64,000 bases of DNA from contig JAEWWU010000013.1 of the NCBI GenBank assembly GCA_023396255.1, positions 124,001 through 188,000 of the forward strand, read 5' to 3'. The notes beneath the pieces are model-generated. The model saw only the letters and a list, made by a program, of their open reading frames with translations. It was not told the DNA's origin and did no database searches. Position 1 is the first letter of the stretch. Each line of letters opens with the position of its first letter. This document shows positions 36,984 to 46,306 of the stretch, piece after piece. Source of the stretch: Bacteroidota bacterium. Lineage in GTDB: Bacteria > Bacteroidota > Bacteroidia > Bacteroidales > Porphyromonadaceae. Made by a program: the position numbers and the translations under genes.

Positions 36984-37967
36984 CTACACAAAGAGAATGT
37001 CGGGATGATTGCGCATTGTGCCGTTAATGAAATCCGTTGCCGTGAGGAGTTTTTTTCCACTTGGTTTCAGACTGAGCAACTCCAACAGCCCATTACCGGT
37101 CTGCACAGCGAGTCGCCTCTTGGCAAAAATAACAGCTCGTCCTACGGATAGTTGAGAGAGGTCGATTTCCGCCGGAGGTACCGGCAAAAGAGCCGAGGCA
37201 ATAATTTGCACGGGGGTCGAGTTTTCTCCCTCTGTTTTTAGAGTGCTCCAAGCTGCCGGTATGGGCGAGAGCCCACGGATCTGGTTGTGTATTTCAAAAG
37301 CAGAGGCAGTCCACGATATGCGGGTATTTTCTTTGTTAAGTTTGGGGGCCGGTAACCATTCCGAGCTTTCGGTCTGGGGGGTGCCGCAGAGAGTTCCGCT
37401 CAGGAGATACTTCTCCAACTGCTGCACCAAAAGCAAAGCACCAAGGTGCATCAGTTGGTTGTATAGCTCCTCAAAGTTTATGGTAGTACTCAGCTCTACG
37501 CTGCTTTGTGCCACAATCTCACCCGTATCTATCTCGTGTTGGAGCTTGAAGAGGGTAACTCCTGTTTGCCGAAGCCCGTGAATCAACGCCCAATTGATAG
37601 GGGCGGCTCCGCGCAATTGAGGCAAAAGGGATGCGTGAATGTTGTATGTTCCCAATGGAGGCAATGCCCATAGTTCTTGGGGCATCATTCTGAAAGCGAC
37701 CACGATGCCGATGGATGGATTTAAGTCTCGTACCGATTGCAGGAACAGAGGATCTTTGAGGGAATGAGGTTGCAGCACGGGAAGCCCTTGGGCAAGGGCA
37801 TACTCCTTGACGGGAGATGACTGCAATTTGTGTCCTCTACCTGCCGGCTTATCTGTGGCTGTAACTACCGATACAACGTTGAATCCGTTCTCTATTAGTG
37901 CTTGCAGGCATCCGACAGCAAAGTGCGCCGTGCCATAGTAAATTATGCGTAGGTCTTTTTGAAGCAT
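36984..37967 (-). CDS. fmt: Methionyl-tRNA formyltransferase
   Basis: This 327-residue enzyme formylates initiator Met-tRNA. The formyltransferase core has YNIHASLLPQLRGAAPINWA (Asn and His of the active site, SLLP loop) and HEIDTGEI with the catalytic Asp. The C-terminal oligonucleotide-binding domain runs through ISWTASAFEIHNQIRGLSPIPAAW. It lies 40 bases downstream of the chloride-channel gene, apparently as the last gene of a four-gene unit, and is closed by the bidirectional terminator. Confidence 0.96.
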   Translation of the reverse strand: MLQKDLRIIYYGTAHFAVGCLQALIENGFNVVSVVTATDKPAGRGHKLQSSPVKEYALAQGLPVLQPHSLKDPLFLQSVRDLNPSIGIVVAFRMMPQELWALPPLGTYNIHASLLPQLRGAAPINWALIHGLRQTGVTLFKLQHEIDTGEIVAQSSVELSTTINFEELYNQLMHLGALLLVQQLEKYLLSGTLCGTPQTESSEWLPAPKLNKENTRISWTASAFEIHNQIRGLSPIPAAWSTLKTEGENSTPVQIIASALLPVPPAEIDLSQLSVGRAVIFAKRRLAVQTGNGLLELLSLKPSGKKLLTATDFINGTMRNHPDILFV

Positions 37968-38007
37968 AACGGTGGGTGAATTTTCGTCTTGTTTGGGACA
38001 ATTGGGG

Positions 38008-39822
38008 TCAATCGCCCGGAGAAATAACGTGCAAAACTTCTCGATAGGTGTTGAATATCTTGGACTTGGATACGAATCCCAGATAGTGCCCCTGCGGATC
38101 TATTACAGGCAAGTTCCAAGCCCCGGTCGAGTCGAATTTGTTCATAATGACTTCCATAGACATATCCGAAACAATGATTGCCGGAGGGCTTACCATAAAC
38201 TTCTCAACCAAAAAGCGGTCGTACAGCTCCGGGCGAAACATAATGTTGCGTATATCATCCATTATCACAATTCCTGCCAAACATTGCTCCTCGTTAAGTA
38301 CGGGAAAGATGTTGCGTTTGGCCTGTCCTATAACCTGCACCATATCGCCCAGTGTCATTTGAGGAGTAACTGCATCGAAGTCTTTTTCTATGACACTCTC
38401 CAGCGACATTACGGTGAGGACTGCTTTGTCTTTTTCGTGGGTTAGAAGTTTGCCTTTCTCCGCCAAACGAAGCGAGTAGATGCTGTGAGGCATAAATATG
38501 CGGATGGTGGCGTACGAGGTGATGGAAACAAGCATCAGGGGAAGGAGTAAGTCGTACCCTCCGGTAAGCTCGGCTATAAGGAAAGTGCCAGTCAGCGGAG
38601 CGTGCATTACGCCCGCCATTATACCTGCCATTCCCATTAAGACAAAGTTTTTGTGGGGGAGATAGGTATTGATGAAAGGAACGTAATTGAGCCCGTAGGC
38701 AAATACGAATCCGCTAAGCCCTCCCACAAACAGACTGGGGGCAAATAATCCCCCACAACCTCCCCCGCTGTTGGTTGCCACTGAGGCAAACACTTTTACG
38801 GCAAGAGTGGCGGTTATGAATAGAAAGATAACCCAGTAAGAATTACTCCACGAGGCAAAAAGACTTCCTTCTATGATCGATTCGTACTGCCCCGACATAA
38901 GTGCCTCAAGGGTGCTGTATCCCTCACCGTAGAGCGGAGGAAAAATAAATATCAGCGAACTGAGCATCAGTGCACTCAAAAGGTACTTTTTCCAGTAGGC
39001 ACCCAAACTTTTGATTTGTGTTTCTATGCGAAACATCGTTTTGGAAAAGTAGAGCGATACAAACCCCGTAAACACTCCCAACAAAATCACATAGGGGATG
39101 CGTTCCGTGATAAAAGGGTCGGTTTGGTAAAAGCTGAACATAGAGCGATGTCCTGAAAGCACATAAGCCAAGGCAGCCGAGGTTACGGAAGTGGTCAGCA
39201 GGGGAAGCACACTGCCCAATGTCAAGTCCATAAGCAGTACCTCTATGACAAAGACCAGCCCGGTAATGGGGGCTTTGAAGACTCCGGCAATAGCCCCGGC
39301 GGCCCCACAACCGACCAGCAGCATAAGGTTGCGCTGGTTGAGTTTGAATATGCGCCCTACGTTGCTTCCGATGGCAGCACCGGTAAGCACAATGGGCGAC
39401 TCGGCCCCCACAGATCCGCCAAAACCTATGGTTATGGAACTGGCTGCGATGGAAGACCATACATTGTGTGCTTTGATGCGGCTCTGTCGCTGGGACAAAG
39501 CAAATAGAATCTTGGTTACTCCGTGTCCGATGTCGTCTTTTACCACCACTTTTACAAAGAGAGCGGTGATGAGTATGCCTACGGGCGGAAGAAGGAGGTA
39601 GAGCACCATTTCTTCTCGCACTTTGCCGAGCAGAAAATGCTGAATCCCTTCTATAGCACTTTTGAGGAGGTATCCGGCAAGCGCAGTGAGGACGCCTACC
39701 AAGAGACTCAGGATAATCATAAACATCCGCTCTCCGATGTGCTTCTCTCTCCAAATAATGAAGCGCATCAGGCGGCTTTCCTTTTTTTTGAGGGGTGAAG
39801 ATGCCGAGCTTGTCTCTTTCAT
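38008..39822 (-). CDS. ClC-type chloride channel or transporter with CBS pair
   Basis: This 604-residue membrane protein has the ClC selectivity-filter motifs GFGGSVGAESPIVLTGAAIG (GxxGxE type), GAAGAIAGVFKAPITG and GGGCGGLFAPSLFVGG. Two CBS domains occupy about residues 470-600 (MTLGDMVQVIGQAKRNIFPV and MEVIMNKFDSTGAWNLPVID), probably a nucleotide-sensing regulatory part. The second filter Glu (GAESP) is typical of both channels and Cl-/H+ exchangers, so the mode is not certain. Its start overlaps the stop of the sugar transferase by four bases. Confidence 0.93.
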   Translation of the reverse strand: MKETSSASSPLKKKESRLMRFIIWREKHIGERMFMIILSLLVGVLTALAGYLLKSAIEGIQHFLLGKVREEMVLYLLLPPVGILITALFVKVVVKDDIGHGVTKILFALSQRQSRIKAHNVWSSIAASSITIGFGGSVGAESPIVLTGAAIGSNVGRIFKLNQRNLMLLVGCGAAGAIAGVFKAPITGLVFVIEVLLMDLTLGSVLPLLTTSVTSAALAYVLSGHRSMFSFYQTDPFITERIPYVILLGVFTGFVSLYFSKTMFRIETQIKSLGAYWKKYLLSALMLSSLIFIFPPLYGEGYSTLEALMSGQYESIIEGSLFASWSNSYWVIFLFITATLAVKVFASVATNSGGGCGGLFAPSLFVGGLSGFVFAYGLNYVPFINTYLPHKNFVLMGMAGIMAGVMHAPLTGTFLIAELTGGYDLLLPLMLVSITSYATIRIFMPHSIYSLRLAEKGKLLTHEKDKAVLTVMSLESVIEKDFDAVTPQMTLGDMVQVIGQAKRNIFPVLNEEQCLAGIVIMDDIRNIMFRPELYDRFLVEKFMVSPPAIIVSDMSMEVIMNKFDSTGAWNLPVIDPQGHYLGFVSKSKIFNTYREVLHVISPGD

Positions 39823-41249
39823 TTCCCTTTTCCTTTGATAATGGTTGCTATTGTATAGAAGAGAACCGTCAGGTCCAACTTAAGTGACATATTTTCGTAA
39901 TATAGTCTGTCGTATTGCAGGCGTTCTACCATCTCCTCGACCGTGGAAGCGTAGCCATACCGAACCATACCCCACGAGGTGATGCCCGGCAAGACGTTGT
40001 GCAACAAATAGTAGTAGGGGGCGTGTGGTACAATTTGATCGATGTAGTAACGTCGTTCGGGACGAGGACCTACGAGCGACATATCGCCACGAAGAACGTT
40101 GTAAAATTGGGGCAATTCGTCCAATCGATACTTGCGCAATACCTTACCAATCGGAGTTACACGAGGATCTTGTTCGCTGCTGAGTTGAGGCCCTTGTTGC
40201 TCTGCCCCGATGTACATTGTACGAAATTTGATGATCTTGAAAGGTTTGCCGTGCCTTCCTATGCGCTCTTGCGTGTAAAAAACAGGTCCGTTGGAAGAGC
40301 GTCGCACAGCAACGGCCAAAAAGACGTAGAGGGGAGCCAAAATGAGCAACATAACGGCCGAAAAAAGACGATCGAAGAGCCATTTGATGTTTTTCTCTGC
40401 CTCACTCATATGCGTCTGGGCTATATCGTACAGAGGCACCCCCGTCAGAACACGCTCTTGCAAGCGCAACCCTTGGGTAAAAGACGAAGACATAGTTATT
40501 TTGAGCGTACAGCGATAAACATATAACCGATAGAGAAGGGGGCTCATCAAGAAAGCGTAATGGGTACTCAGAGCCAAATAAATCTCTGTCGGTTGGGAAC
40601 GTTTTATTTCTTCGTCTACGATGGGGAGTAAGTGTTGTAAGATTTCTTGAGGATGCAACCCGGGATAGAATACTTCGGTTTTCGGAATGTTTGTTGTGTC
40701 TATGTCTATTACACCTACTGCGTGATAGCGCATCTCTTTTTGTTTGTCGAGCAGGTCGTGCAACTCCTTGCCTTGTCCTATGAGCAGAGCTTTGGGCCAA
40801 TAGCGAGGGTCTCTGTTTTGCCTTAAAATATGCGACGTTATCGTTAGGCGCGTGGCATAGACGGGTACCAGTACCAGCCCCAAGAGGTGTAGATATAAAT
40901 CCAAATAAAGCGAGGTACTGATGACAGCATCATCAACGATGAGGAAAAGAAACTCGATCACTGTGCCCACAAAGACTGAAGTGGCTGTCAGTGCAATCTC
41001 ATCCAAACGGCTTTTGTTGAGTGTTTGGTTGTAATACCCCGAAACAGCAAATAGAAGCATCCAAAACAGCCAAACCAAGAGAGCTACCCGAAAAACGGTG
41101 CCGTTGGAAAGAAAAAACCATAGTCCGCCCCACGCCGAGTTGTACCCTTCCCGATAGTAGCGCACTATGTTAAAGAGCACTATGCTCAGTCCGCAAGAAA
41201 GAGCGTCGCCGGCTATGTAGGTCAGTCTATTGGTCTGGTTACGTGTCAT
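39819..41249 (-). CDS. Polyprenyl glycosylphosphotransferase, initiating sugar transferase
   Basis: This 476-residue protein has about five N-terminal membrane segments and a central nucleotide-fold region. The C-terminal catalytic domain is of the bacterial sugar transferase type: KFRTMYIGAE, LRKYRLDELPQFYNVLRGDMSLVGPRPE, LPGITSWGMVRYGY. It probably places a phosphosugar on undecaprenyl phosphate to start O-antigen, capsule or exopolysaccharide synthesis at the inner membrane. It is wedged between tsaC and the ClC gene with 4-base overlaps at both ends, so it is tightly co-expressed with housekeeping genes. Confidence 0.93.
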   Translation of the reverse strand: MTRNQTNRLTYIAGDALSCGLSIVLFNIVRYYREGYNSAWGGLWFFLSNGTVFRVALLVWLFWMLLFAVSGYYNQTLNKSRLDEIALTATSVFVGTVIEFLFLIVDDAVISTSLYLDLYLHLLGLVLVPVYATRLTITSHILRQNRDPRYWPKALLIGQGKELHDLLDKQKEMRYHAVGVIDIDTTNIPKTEVFYPGLHPQEILQHLLPIVDEEIKRSQPTEIYLALSTHYAFLMSPLLYRLYVYRCTLKITMSSSFTQGLRLQERVLTGVPLYDIAQTHMSEAEKNIKWLFDRLFSAVMLLILAPLYVFLAVAVRRSSNGPVFYTQERIGRHGKPFKIIKFRTMYIGAEQQGPQLSSEQDPRVTPIGKVLRKYRLDELPQFYNVLRGDMSLVGPRPERRYYIDQIVPHAPYYYLLHNVLPGITSWGMVRYGYASTVEEMVERLQYDRLYYENMSLKLDLTVLFYTIATIIKGKGK

Positions 41250-41821
41250 ACTCGTATCAAGGTAACTTCGTTGTGTACCCCCAGTTTAATGATTTCGCTC
41301 GGGAGTGCCGAAGTCCGGTCATCTTGGCGCAGGGGCACCACGTAGTCCACGGCCGTTACCACTTCGGGGTCTATTTCCGAGAAAAAACGAGGTGTTTGAT
41401 TGCCCGATATATTGGCAGAGGTCGAAACGATGGGTACTCTTAGCTGTTGACAGATAGCTTGTGAAATTTTTTCACGAGTAATGCGAATACCTATGCTGCC
41501 ATCCGGGGCAATCAGCGAGGGAGCCAAGTTGCGTGCTCCCGGGTAAATCAGAGTGAGTGGACGGATAGCAGCATCTATCAAGTCGTACGCAATGGAAGGC
41601 ACTTCCTGTACGTAGGAGGGTAATTTGGCATCGGAGTCCAGTAGAACGAGCATCGATTTGCCCTGTGCCCGATGTTTGAGCCGAATAAGCCGTTGTACTG
41701 CCTCTTCGTTGGTTGCATCGCAGCCCAGTCCCCATACGGTGTCGGTGGGGTAGAGAACAATGCCTCCGGAACGCAGAACCGATACCGTTTCCTTGACCAC
41801 CGTTGTCAGATCTGTTTGCAT
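41246..41821 (-). CDS. tsaC: L-threonylcarbamoyladenylate synthase (TsaC/Sua5/YrdC)
   Basis: This 191-residue YrdC-domain protein has IVLYPTDTVWGLGCDATNEEAV, the conserved KHRAQGKSMLVLL segment with the active-site KR/KxR-like basic residues, and DGSIGIRITRE. It makes the threonylcarbamoyl-AMP used for the t6A modification of ANN-decoding tRNAs. The C-terminal Sua5 extension is absent, so it is the short TsaC form. It is the first gene of the minus-strand unit, with a TACCTTTG box 42 bases upstream. Confidence 0.94.
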   Translation of the reverse strand: MQTDLTTVVKETVSVLRSGGIVLYPTDTVWGLGCDATNEEAVQRLIRLKHRAQGKSMLVLLDSDAKLPSYVQEVPSIAYDLIDAAIRPLTLIYPGARNLAPSLIAPDGSIGIRITREKISQAICQQLRVPIVSTSANISGNQTPRFFSEIDPEVVTAVDYVVPLRQDDRTSALPSEIIKLGVHNEVTLIRV

Positions 41822-41862
41822 AGGATATTCTTAACGAGAATTTTGTTTTTTGCCTATTTTCG

Positions 41863-41870
41863 CAAAGGTA
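41863..41870 (-). promoter_or_regulatory. Candidate -7 box TACCTTTG for tsaC
   Basis: The minus strand reads TACCTTTG 42 bases before the ATG at 41821, the commonest box form in this window. Confidence 0.5.
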
Positions 41871-42058
41871 ATAAAAGTAGAATAACCTTAATCGCTTTTG
41901 GGATTTGCCGATTGCAGTTTTGGGAACGATAAGGGGTAAAATGATAACAAGAGTCCTGTTGGAGGCTTCCGCAAGGGATGGGAAGCTGCGATGCAATCCT
42001 TTCACAACTGCCGAGCGAGAACTTCTCCGATAGCGGATCTGATTCTTGTAAAATCGGC

Positions 42059-42150
42059 AATTAATTCCCTCGAAAAGCTCAATTAGTTCCCTACTTTTGG
42101 GTGATTTTGAGGGAAGTAATTTTCGATAATTCCCTACTAATTTTTCTTTT
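42059..42150 (-). repeat. GGGAACTAAT repeat family, copy 5 (inverse orientation)
   Basis: Read on the minus strand, this ~90-base element is nearly identical to 61360-61452 over ATTAGTAGGGAATTATCGAA, then TTACTTCCCTC, AAAATCACCCAAAAGTAGGG and AACTAATTG. It shares the leading inverted repeat with the long copies but has its own middle section, which defines a second subtype. Confidence 0.85.
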
Positions 42151-42387
42151 GTCCAAGCAAATTTATACTCCGCTCTTTTTCTCTTATGGTATGGATGAAA
42201 AGTAAACACTTCAAGTTGTGTTCCGAAGGGCGATTGATTGCTATTGTTCTTCGGATCAACCATTATCCTTTGCCGGATGATACGGAGATATTTTGTGTAA
42301 ATAATGTAAATATGATACATTTGCATCCATCTGAGAAATAGAAGATCTGTTGTCGTATTGAAGCGAAAAAGATCATTGAGAAAGGAT

Positions 42388-43170
42388 ATGAGCTGCAGTT
42401 ATTTGTTTTTCAAACCTCAGAGATGGGGGAGAGTGGTTTTTTCTTCCATTTCTTTTATCCTCGGAATATTTATTTTCTCTTCTTGTGTAACCAGAAAGGG
42501 ATCTGTACTTCCGGCGTATGAGCGAATCAATAGTCCTGTTGGAGAAAGATATTTGAGTAGACCCTCTCGAGAAGAGGTAGATAGTCTGATTAGAGTGTAT
42601 GGAACCAACAAGACTTTACTTGAGGAGTATGCCGATATTTTGATTGTGGCTTTGTCTTACTACCCCGAACTTAGAGATACTCACATTAAATTTGAATATT
42701 CAAATGAGCAAACAACGATGGCCTGCAGACCATCCCGACTGATGTGCCCGAGGAGTTATAAAGTGTTGATAAATAAGAATAAGAATTTTGACGGAATCCC
42801 ATTCGATTCTATCCCATACAACGCCGCCATCGGTATTGTGGGGCACGAATTGGCGCATATTGTGGACTATGAGGGGCTTACCGTTTTGGGGCTTATTGAT
42901 CGGCTTTTGTTGCATTTTGACAGATCTGATGGAAATCCCCACTTTGAAAAAAATATCGACCTTATTACCATAAACCGAGGTCTGGGTTGGCAGCTTTTTG
43001 ATTGGGCAAAGTATGCTATGTATGATAATACAATAGCCAGTGAAGAGTATAAGAAATTCAAACGTAGTACCTATCTGACCCCTGACGCAATTAGGAAATA
43101 TATTGCACACTATTCCAAGTATTGCAAATCGCTGTCTCTTTCGGACACCATCGGGCTGAAAAGATTATAA
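42388..43170 (+). CDS. Predicted lipoprotein with HExxH zinc-protease motif
   Basis: I choose the ATG at 42388 (MSCSYLFFKPQRWG, 260 residues) over an upstream TTG. A hydrophobic segment ends in a lipobox, IFIFSSC. The one strong functional motif is GIVGHELAHIVDYEG, with His153-Glu154-x-x-His157, the zincin metalloprotease signature. No wider family is recognised. EDT-like AHIVDYEG suggests an extended zinc site, but the third ligand is not evident. It lies 15 bases before the CapA-like gene, so the two may act together at the cell envelope. Confidence 0.65.
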   Translation: MSCSYLFFKPQRWGRVVFSSISFILGIFIFSSCVTRKGSVLPAYERINSPVGERYLSRPSREEVDSLIRVYGTNKTLLEEYADILIVALSYYPELRDTHIKFEYSNEQTTMACRPSRLMCPRSYKVLINKNKNFDGIPFDSIPYNAAIGIVGHELAHIVDYEGLTVLGLIDRLLLHFDRSDGNPHFEKNIDLITINRGLGWQLFDWAKYAMYDNTIASEEYKKFKRSTYLTPDAIRKYIAHYSKYCKSLSLSDTIGLKRL

Positions 43171-43185
43171 ATAACCGTTTACTCG

Positions 43186-44223
43186 ATGAAAGAAAAAGGC
43201 TTGCATTGGTGGAAATCTCCCTATAAGTTCAGCGAAAAACTGGATTTTCTCAAGTATCGAATCTTCTCGCCAAAGGCTACCTCGAATCTTGTGCTTGCAA
43301 AAGATGTACAGGTAATCGGTCGGGAGCAGAACTTGCTGTCTCCTATGGGGGATGAATTCTCTATTATTTTTGCCGGAGACCTGATGCCTTTCGGGACAGA
43401 TAAGCCTTATCATTCTTTTGAGCTCGACCAATTCTTCCGTTCGGGGGATTATGTGGTGTTTAACCTGGAGGGTATTGCAACCAATCGGAAGCGGTTTCTG
43501 GCATTGGCTCACACGTATGGGAGTTTGGTTGAATATCTTCACGGGCAGTTCGAGAATAAAATAGTTCTCAATGTTGCCAATAACCATTCTTCCGACTTTG
43601 GATACCGTGCTTTTGAGAAGCAGAACGAAATGCTCAGAGAAGAAGGGTTCTTGGTCGTGGGCGACAATGATAGTCCTCTCAAGATAGAGGAGAAGAGGGT
43701 TAACCTCTTTGCCGGTACGTTTTTGAGTAACCAGCATCCCATTATTGACGTCCTTACAATGAACAATCCGATGAGGATCGGAAGTATCGCCTTTGAGAAC
43801 ACCTATAACATTTTTATGCCTCACTGGGGATATGAAATGCATTTATATCCGACACAAGAACAGATGGATATGGGGCAAAGGCTCGTTCCCGATATATACG
43901 ATAGTCTTATTGGTCATCATCCCCATACACCTCATCCGATTTACCTTCTGAAGGGAAACAATATTTTGGCTACGTCACTGGGGAACTATTGTTATCTCAA
44001 TAGGAATCCCAACCATTGGTTCGGCAGTCTGCTGAAACTGTCTTTTACCAACAATGACGGCAATAGCAAACCTATTCTCTCGAAAGTAGAAGTCCGTTAC
44101 ATCAAGCAGCACACCGTTGGAGACAGAATTTTCATTCAGGAAGTAGAAGCCCACAACTTTTCGGAAAGCCGTGCAAGTATCAACTTCTGTGATCGTGGCT
44201 ACCTTAGAGACATTCTCAAATGA
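43186..44223 (+). CDS. CapA-family (metallophosphatase-like) protein
   Basis: This 345-residue protein has the CapA/PgsA motif order: FAGDLMPFG near residue 63, VVFNLEGI, LNVANNHSSDFGYRAFE, IFMPHWGYEMHLYPT, and LIGHHPHTPHPIYLLKGNNI with LGNYCY. Such proteins have a calcineurin-like metallophosphoesterase fold and are linked to capsule or poly-gamma-glutamate synthesis. There is no signal peptide or membrane anchor here. It lies next to an initiating sugar transferase, so a surface-polysaccharide role is a reasonable inference. Confidence 0.85.
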   Translation: MKEKGLHWWKSPYKFSEKLDFLKYRIFSPKATSNLVLAKDVQVIGREQNLLSPMGDEFSIIFAGDLMPFGTDKPYHSFELDQFFRSGDYVVFNLEGIATNRKRFLALAHTYGSLVEYLHGQFENKIVLNVANNHSSDFGYRAFEKQNEMLREEGFLVVGDNDSPLKIEEKRVNLFAGTFLSNQHPIIDVLTMNNPMRIGSIAFENTYNIFMPHWGYEMHLYPTQEQMDMGQRLVPDIYDSLIGHHPHTPHPIYLLKGNNILATSLGNYCYLNRNPNHWFGSLLKLSFTNNDGNSKPILSKVEVRYIKQHTVGDRIFIQEVEAHNFSESRASINFCDRGYLRDILK

Positions 44224-44558
44224 AAGAAATGATCGATAGAATGATCTTCTTTTAGTTGGTTGTTCGCGGAACGAACGACATCGGCTCTGTGGTTGTCGTC
44301 GAGAGAAGATGAAACAGATAGAAATAGGGTGATTGGGTTATTTTCATTTGTTGCCAAGGTGCTCTTTGATTGTTATAGCACTCTTGCAGTTTGGCGCAGG
44401 ATGATCCTTTTGACAGTTTTATCGGGAAGAGCACATACGAGAACCCTGCAGACTCCTTCTCAAAATATTGGAGTATAGGATTTTGACAAACATTTTTTAC
44501 CTTTGCAGCCGCAGGTTAAAGAAAATCCGGTTCGATTAGAACAGAATAAAAAGCACAG
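44224..44558. other. Spacer upstream of the sugar transferase
   Basis: This 335-base spacer contains a weak hairpin just past the CapA-like stop (44223-44251), a short dyad GTTCGCGGAAC near 44264, and a promoter-like box. No gene is seen. Confidence 0.45.
44498..44505 (+). promoter_or_regulatory. Candidate -7 box TACCTTTG for the sugar transferase gene
   Basis: TACCTTTG lies 53 bases before the ATG at 44559. An upstream TTTTGAC is present at 44481-44487, but the spacing is shorter than the usual 19 bases. Confidence 0.5.
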
Positions 44559-45164
44559 ATGAAGAGAGTCTTCGATATTATTGTCAGTCTTGTGGGGCTA
44601 CTTTTATGCTCTCCTCTTCTCCTTTTAATAGCCCTATGGGTTAAGTTCGATTCTCCCGGCCCCGTCTTTTTCGTACAACCCCGAGTGGGACGCAACAACA
44701 AAGACTTCAATTTGATTAAATTCCGCTCTATGACTCACCAGCGTTGGGCGGATGGGCAGCTCATAACCGTGGGGAACCACGATCCGCGTATCACGCGCAG
44801 CGGCTACTACCTTCGGCGATACAAGTTGGACGAACTGCCACAACTCATCAATGTTCTCAAAGGCGATATGAGTCTTGTAGGACCTCGCCCATTGGTGCGC
44901 CAGCAGGTGGAGGTCTATTTTGAGCAATATGAACCGATCTTGTCGGTCCGTCCCGGTATTACCAGCGAAGCCTCTCTCTACTACAGCAACGAGGACGAAT
45001 TGTTGGGCGCAGCCGATAATCCCGAAAAGCTCTTTTGTGAAGAGTTGTTGCCCAAAAAGATAGAGCTCAATATGCACTACGTGCGACATCATTCCTTTGC
45101 GGGAGATATCAGACTCCTTTTGCGCACTTTTTGGGTCTTCATCACGGGAAATCGCAAAAAATAA
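44559..45164 (+). CDS. Short initiating sugar transferase (phosphoglycosyl transferase)
   Basis: This 201-residue monotopic enzyme has one N-terminal hydrophobic segment (IIVSLVGLLLCSPLLLLIAL). The catalytic core SPGPVFFVQPRVGRNNKDFNL, IKFRSMTH, LRRYKLDELPQLINVLKGDM and SLVGPRPLV is typical of PglC/WcaJ-type enzymes that transfer a phosphosugar to undecaprenyl phosphate. The motif block closely parallels that of the longer transferase at 39819-41249, so the window has two initiators for surface glycans. Confidence 0.93.
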   Translation: MKRVFDIIVSLVGLLLCSPLLLLIALWVKFDSPGPVFFVQPRVGRNNKDFNLIKFRSMTHQRWADGQLITVGNHDPRITRSGYYLRRYKLDELPQLINVLKGDMSLVGPRPLVRQQVEVYFEQYEPILSVRPGITSEASLYYSNEDELLGAADNPEKLFCEELLPKKIELNMHYVRHHSFAGDIRLLLRTFWVFITGNRKK

Positions 45165-45242
45165 CAATTATGCGGGGCAGTTGTCTGCTGCCCAAAAAGA
45201 GGCAATAGAACGGGGTGCGTTCCGTTGCCTTTATGTTTTTAT

Positions 45243-45250
45243 TACTTTTG
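45243..45250 (+). promoter_or_regulatory. Candidate -7 box TACTTTTG for trpS
   Basis: TACTTTTG lies 38 bases before the trpS ATG, with a TTG at 45225 upstream. It is probably the promoter of the trpS-led unit. Confidence 0.45.
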
Positions 45251-45288
45251 TACACGGATAACTTATACCAAAATAAAATCAATATCGT

Positions 45289-46293
45289 ATGGAGACGGTA
45301 GTTAGTGGCATCAGACCCACCGGTAATTTGCACCTCGGTAACTATTTCGGAGCTGTGAGGGGCTTTTTGCAAATGCAACAATCTTATAATTGCTTTTTCT
45401 TTATTGCCGACTGGCACTCATTGACTACCCACCCACGTCCCGAAAATATTGTGCGCAATGCCCATACCATTCTTGCCGAGTATTTGGCTTGCGGCCTTGA
45501 TCCCGAACGCGCAGCCATCTATTTCCAAAGCGATGTGCCCGAGGTATTGGAGCTTTACCTGTACTTGAATATGAATGCCTATTTGGGTGAATTGGAGCGT
45601 ACTACAACTTTCAAGGAAAAGGCACGCAAACAACCTCAAAATGTAAATGCAGGGCTTTTGACTTACCCTACATTGATGGCAGGGGACATTCTTCTGCATC
45701 GTGCACACAAAGTGCCGGTAGGCAAAGATCAAGAACAGAATATGGAAATGGCTCGCAAATTTGCCCGCCGTTTCAATACCATTTATGAGACGGATCTCTT
45801 TCCCGAGCCGGCTTCGTGGTCTTTTACCGATACTCCTGTTAAAATACCGGGCTTGGATGGTTCCGGTAAGATGGGCAAGAGCGAGGGCAATGCCATATAT
45901 CTTTCTGATGATGCCAAGACAATTACCAAGAAAGTGCTCAAAGCGGTAACCGATAGCGGTCCCACGGAACCCGATAGCCCCGTGTCGGAGCCGGTTGCCA
46001 ATCTCTTTGCCATTATGGAAGTGGTTTCCAAGCCCGAGACATTGGCTTTCTTTAGAGAGCAGTATGCCACTTGCGCCATTCGTTATGGGGATTTGAAAAA
46101 GCAGTTGGCAGCAGACATTGTGGAGTTTGCAGCTCCGATTCGTGAACGAATCTTGGAGATAGAGGCTGACAAAGACTTTTTGCAGCGAGTGGCTGCCCAA
46201 GGAGCCGAAAAAGCCCGTTATAGTGCTCAACAGACGATGAAAAAGGTGCGCGAGATTATCGGTTTTGCTCCCTCTTATTATGCAAACAAATAA
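45289..46293 (+). CDS. trpS: Tryptophanyl-tRNA synthetase
   Basis: This 334-residue class I synthetase has the HIGH-type motif GNLHLGNYFGA near residue 12 and the KMSKS-type motif GSGKMGKSEGNA near residue 190. DWHSLTTHP and the YPTLMAGDILLHRAHKVPVG segment fit TrpRS. It is full length for bacterial TrpRS and cytoplasmic. DUF3127 follows after 13 bases. Confidence 0.96.
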   Translation: METVVSGIRPTGNLHLGNYFGAVRGFLQMQQSYNCFFFIADWHSLTTHPRPENIVRNAHTILAEYLACGLDPERAAIYFQSDVPEVLELYLYLNMNAYLGELERTTTFKEKARKQPQNVNAGLLTYPTLMAGDILLHRAHKVPVGKDQEQNMEMARKFARRFNTIYETDLFPEPASWSFTDTPVKIPGLDGSGKMGKSEGNAIYLSDDAKTITKKVLKAVTDSGPTEPDSPVSEPVANLFAIMEVVSKPETLAFFREQYATCAIRYGDLKKQLAADIVEFAAPIRERILEIEADKDFLQRVAAQGAEKARYSAQQTMKKVREIIGFAPSYYANK

Positions 46294-46306
46294 CAGAATA
46301 TAGATT

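Larger units (their letters stand above)
41822..42387. other. Divergent spacer with promoter and repeat copy
   Basis: This 566-base spacer lies between divergent tsaC and the HExxH lipoprotein gene. It contains the tsaC promoter box and a well-kept repeat copy. The long frame that crosses it is an artefact of the repeat. Confidence 0.5.

Noticed and set aside
41472..42326. 284-aa frame overlapping tsaC and a repeat
   Set aside because: It is antisense-frame shadow of tsaC joined to the repeat copy, with no supporting motif.
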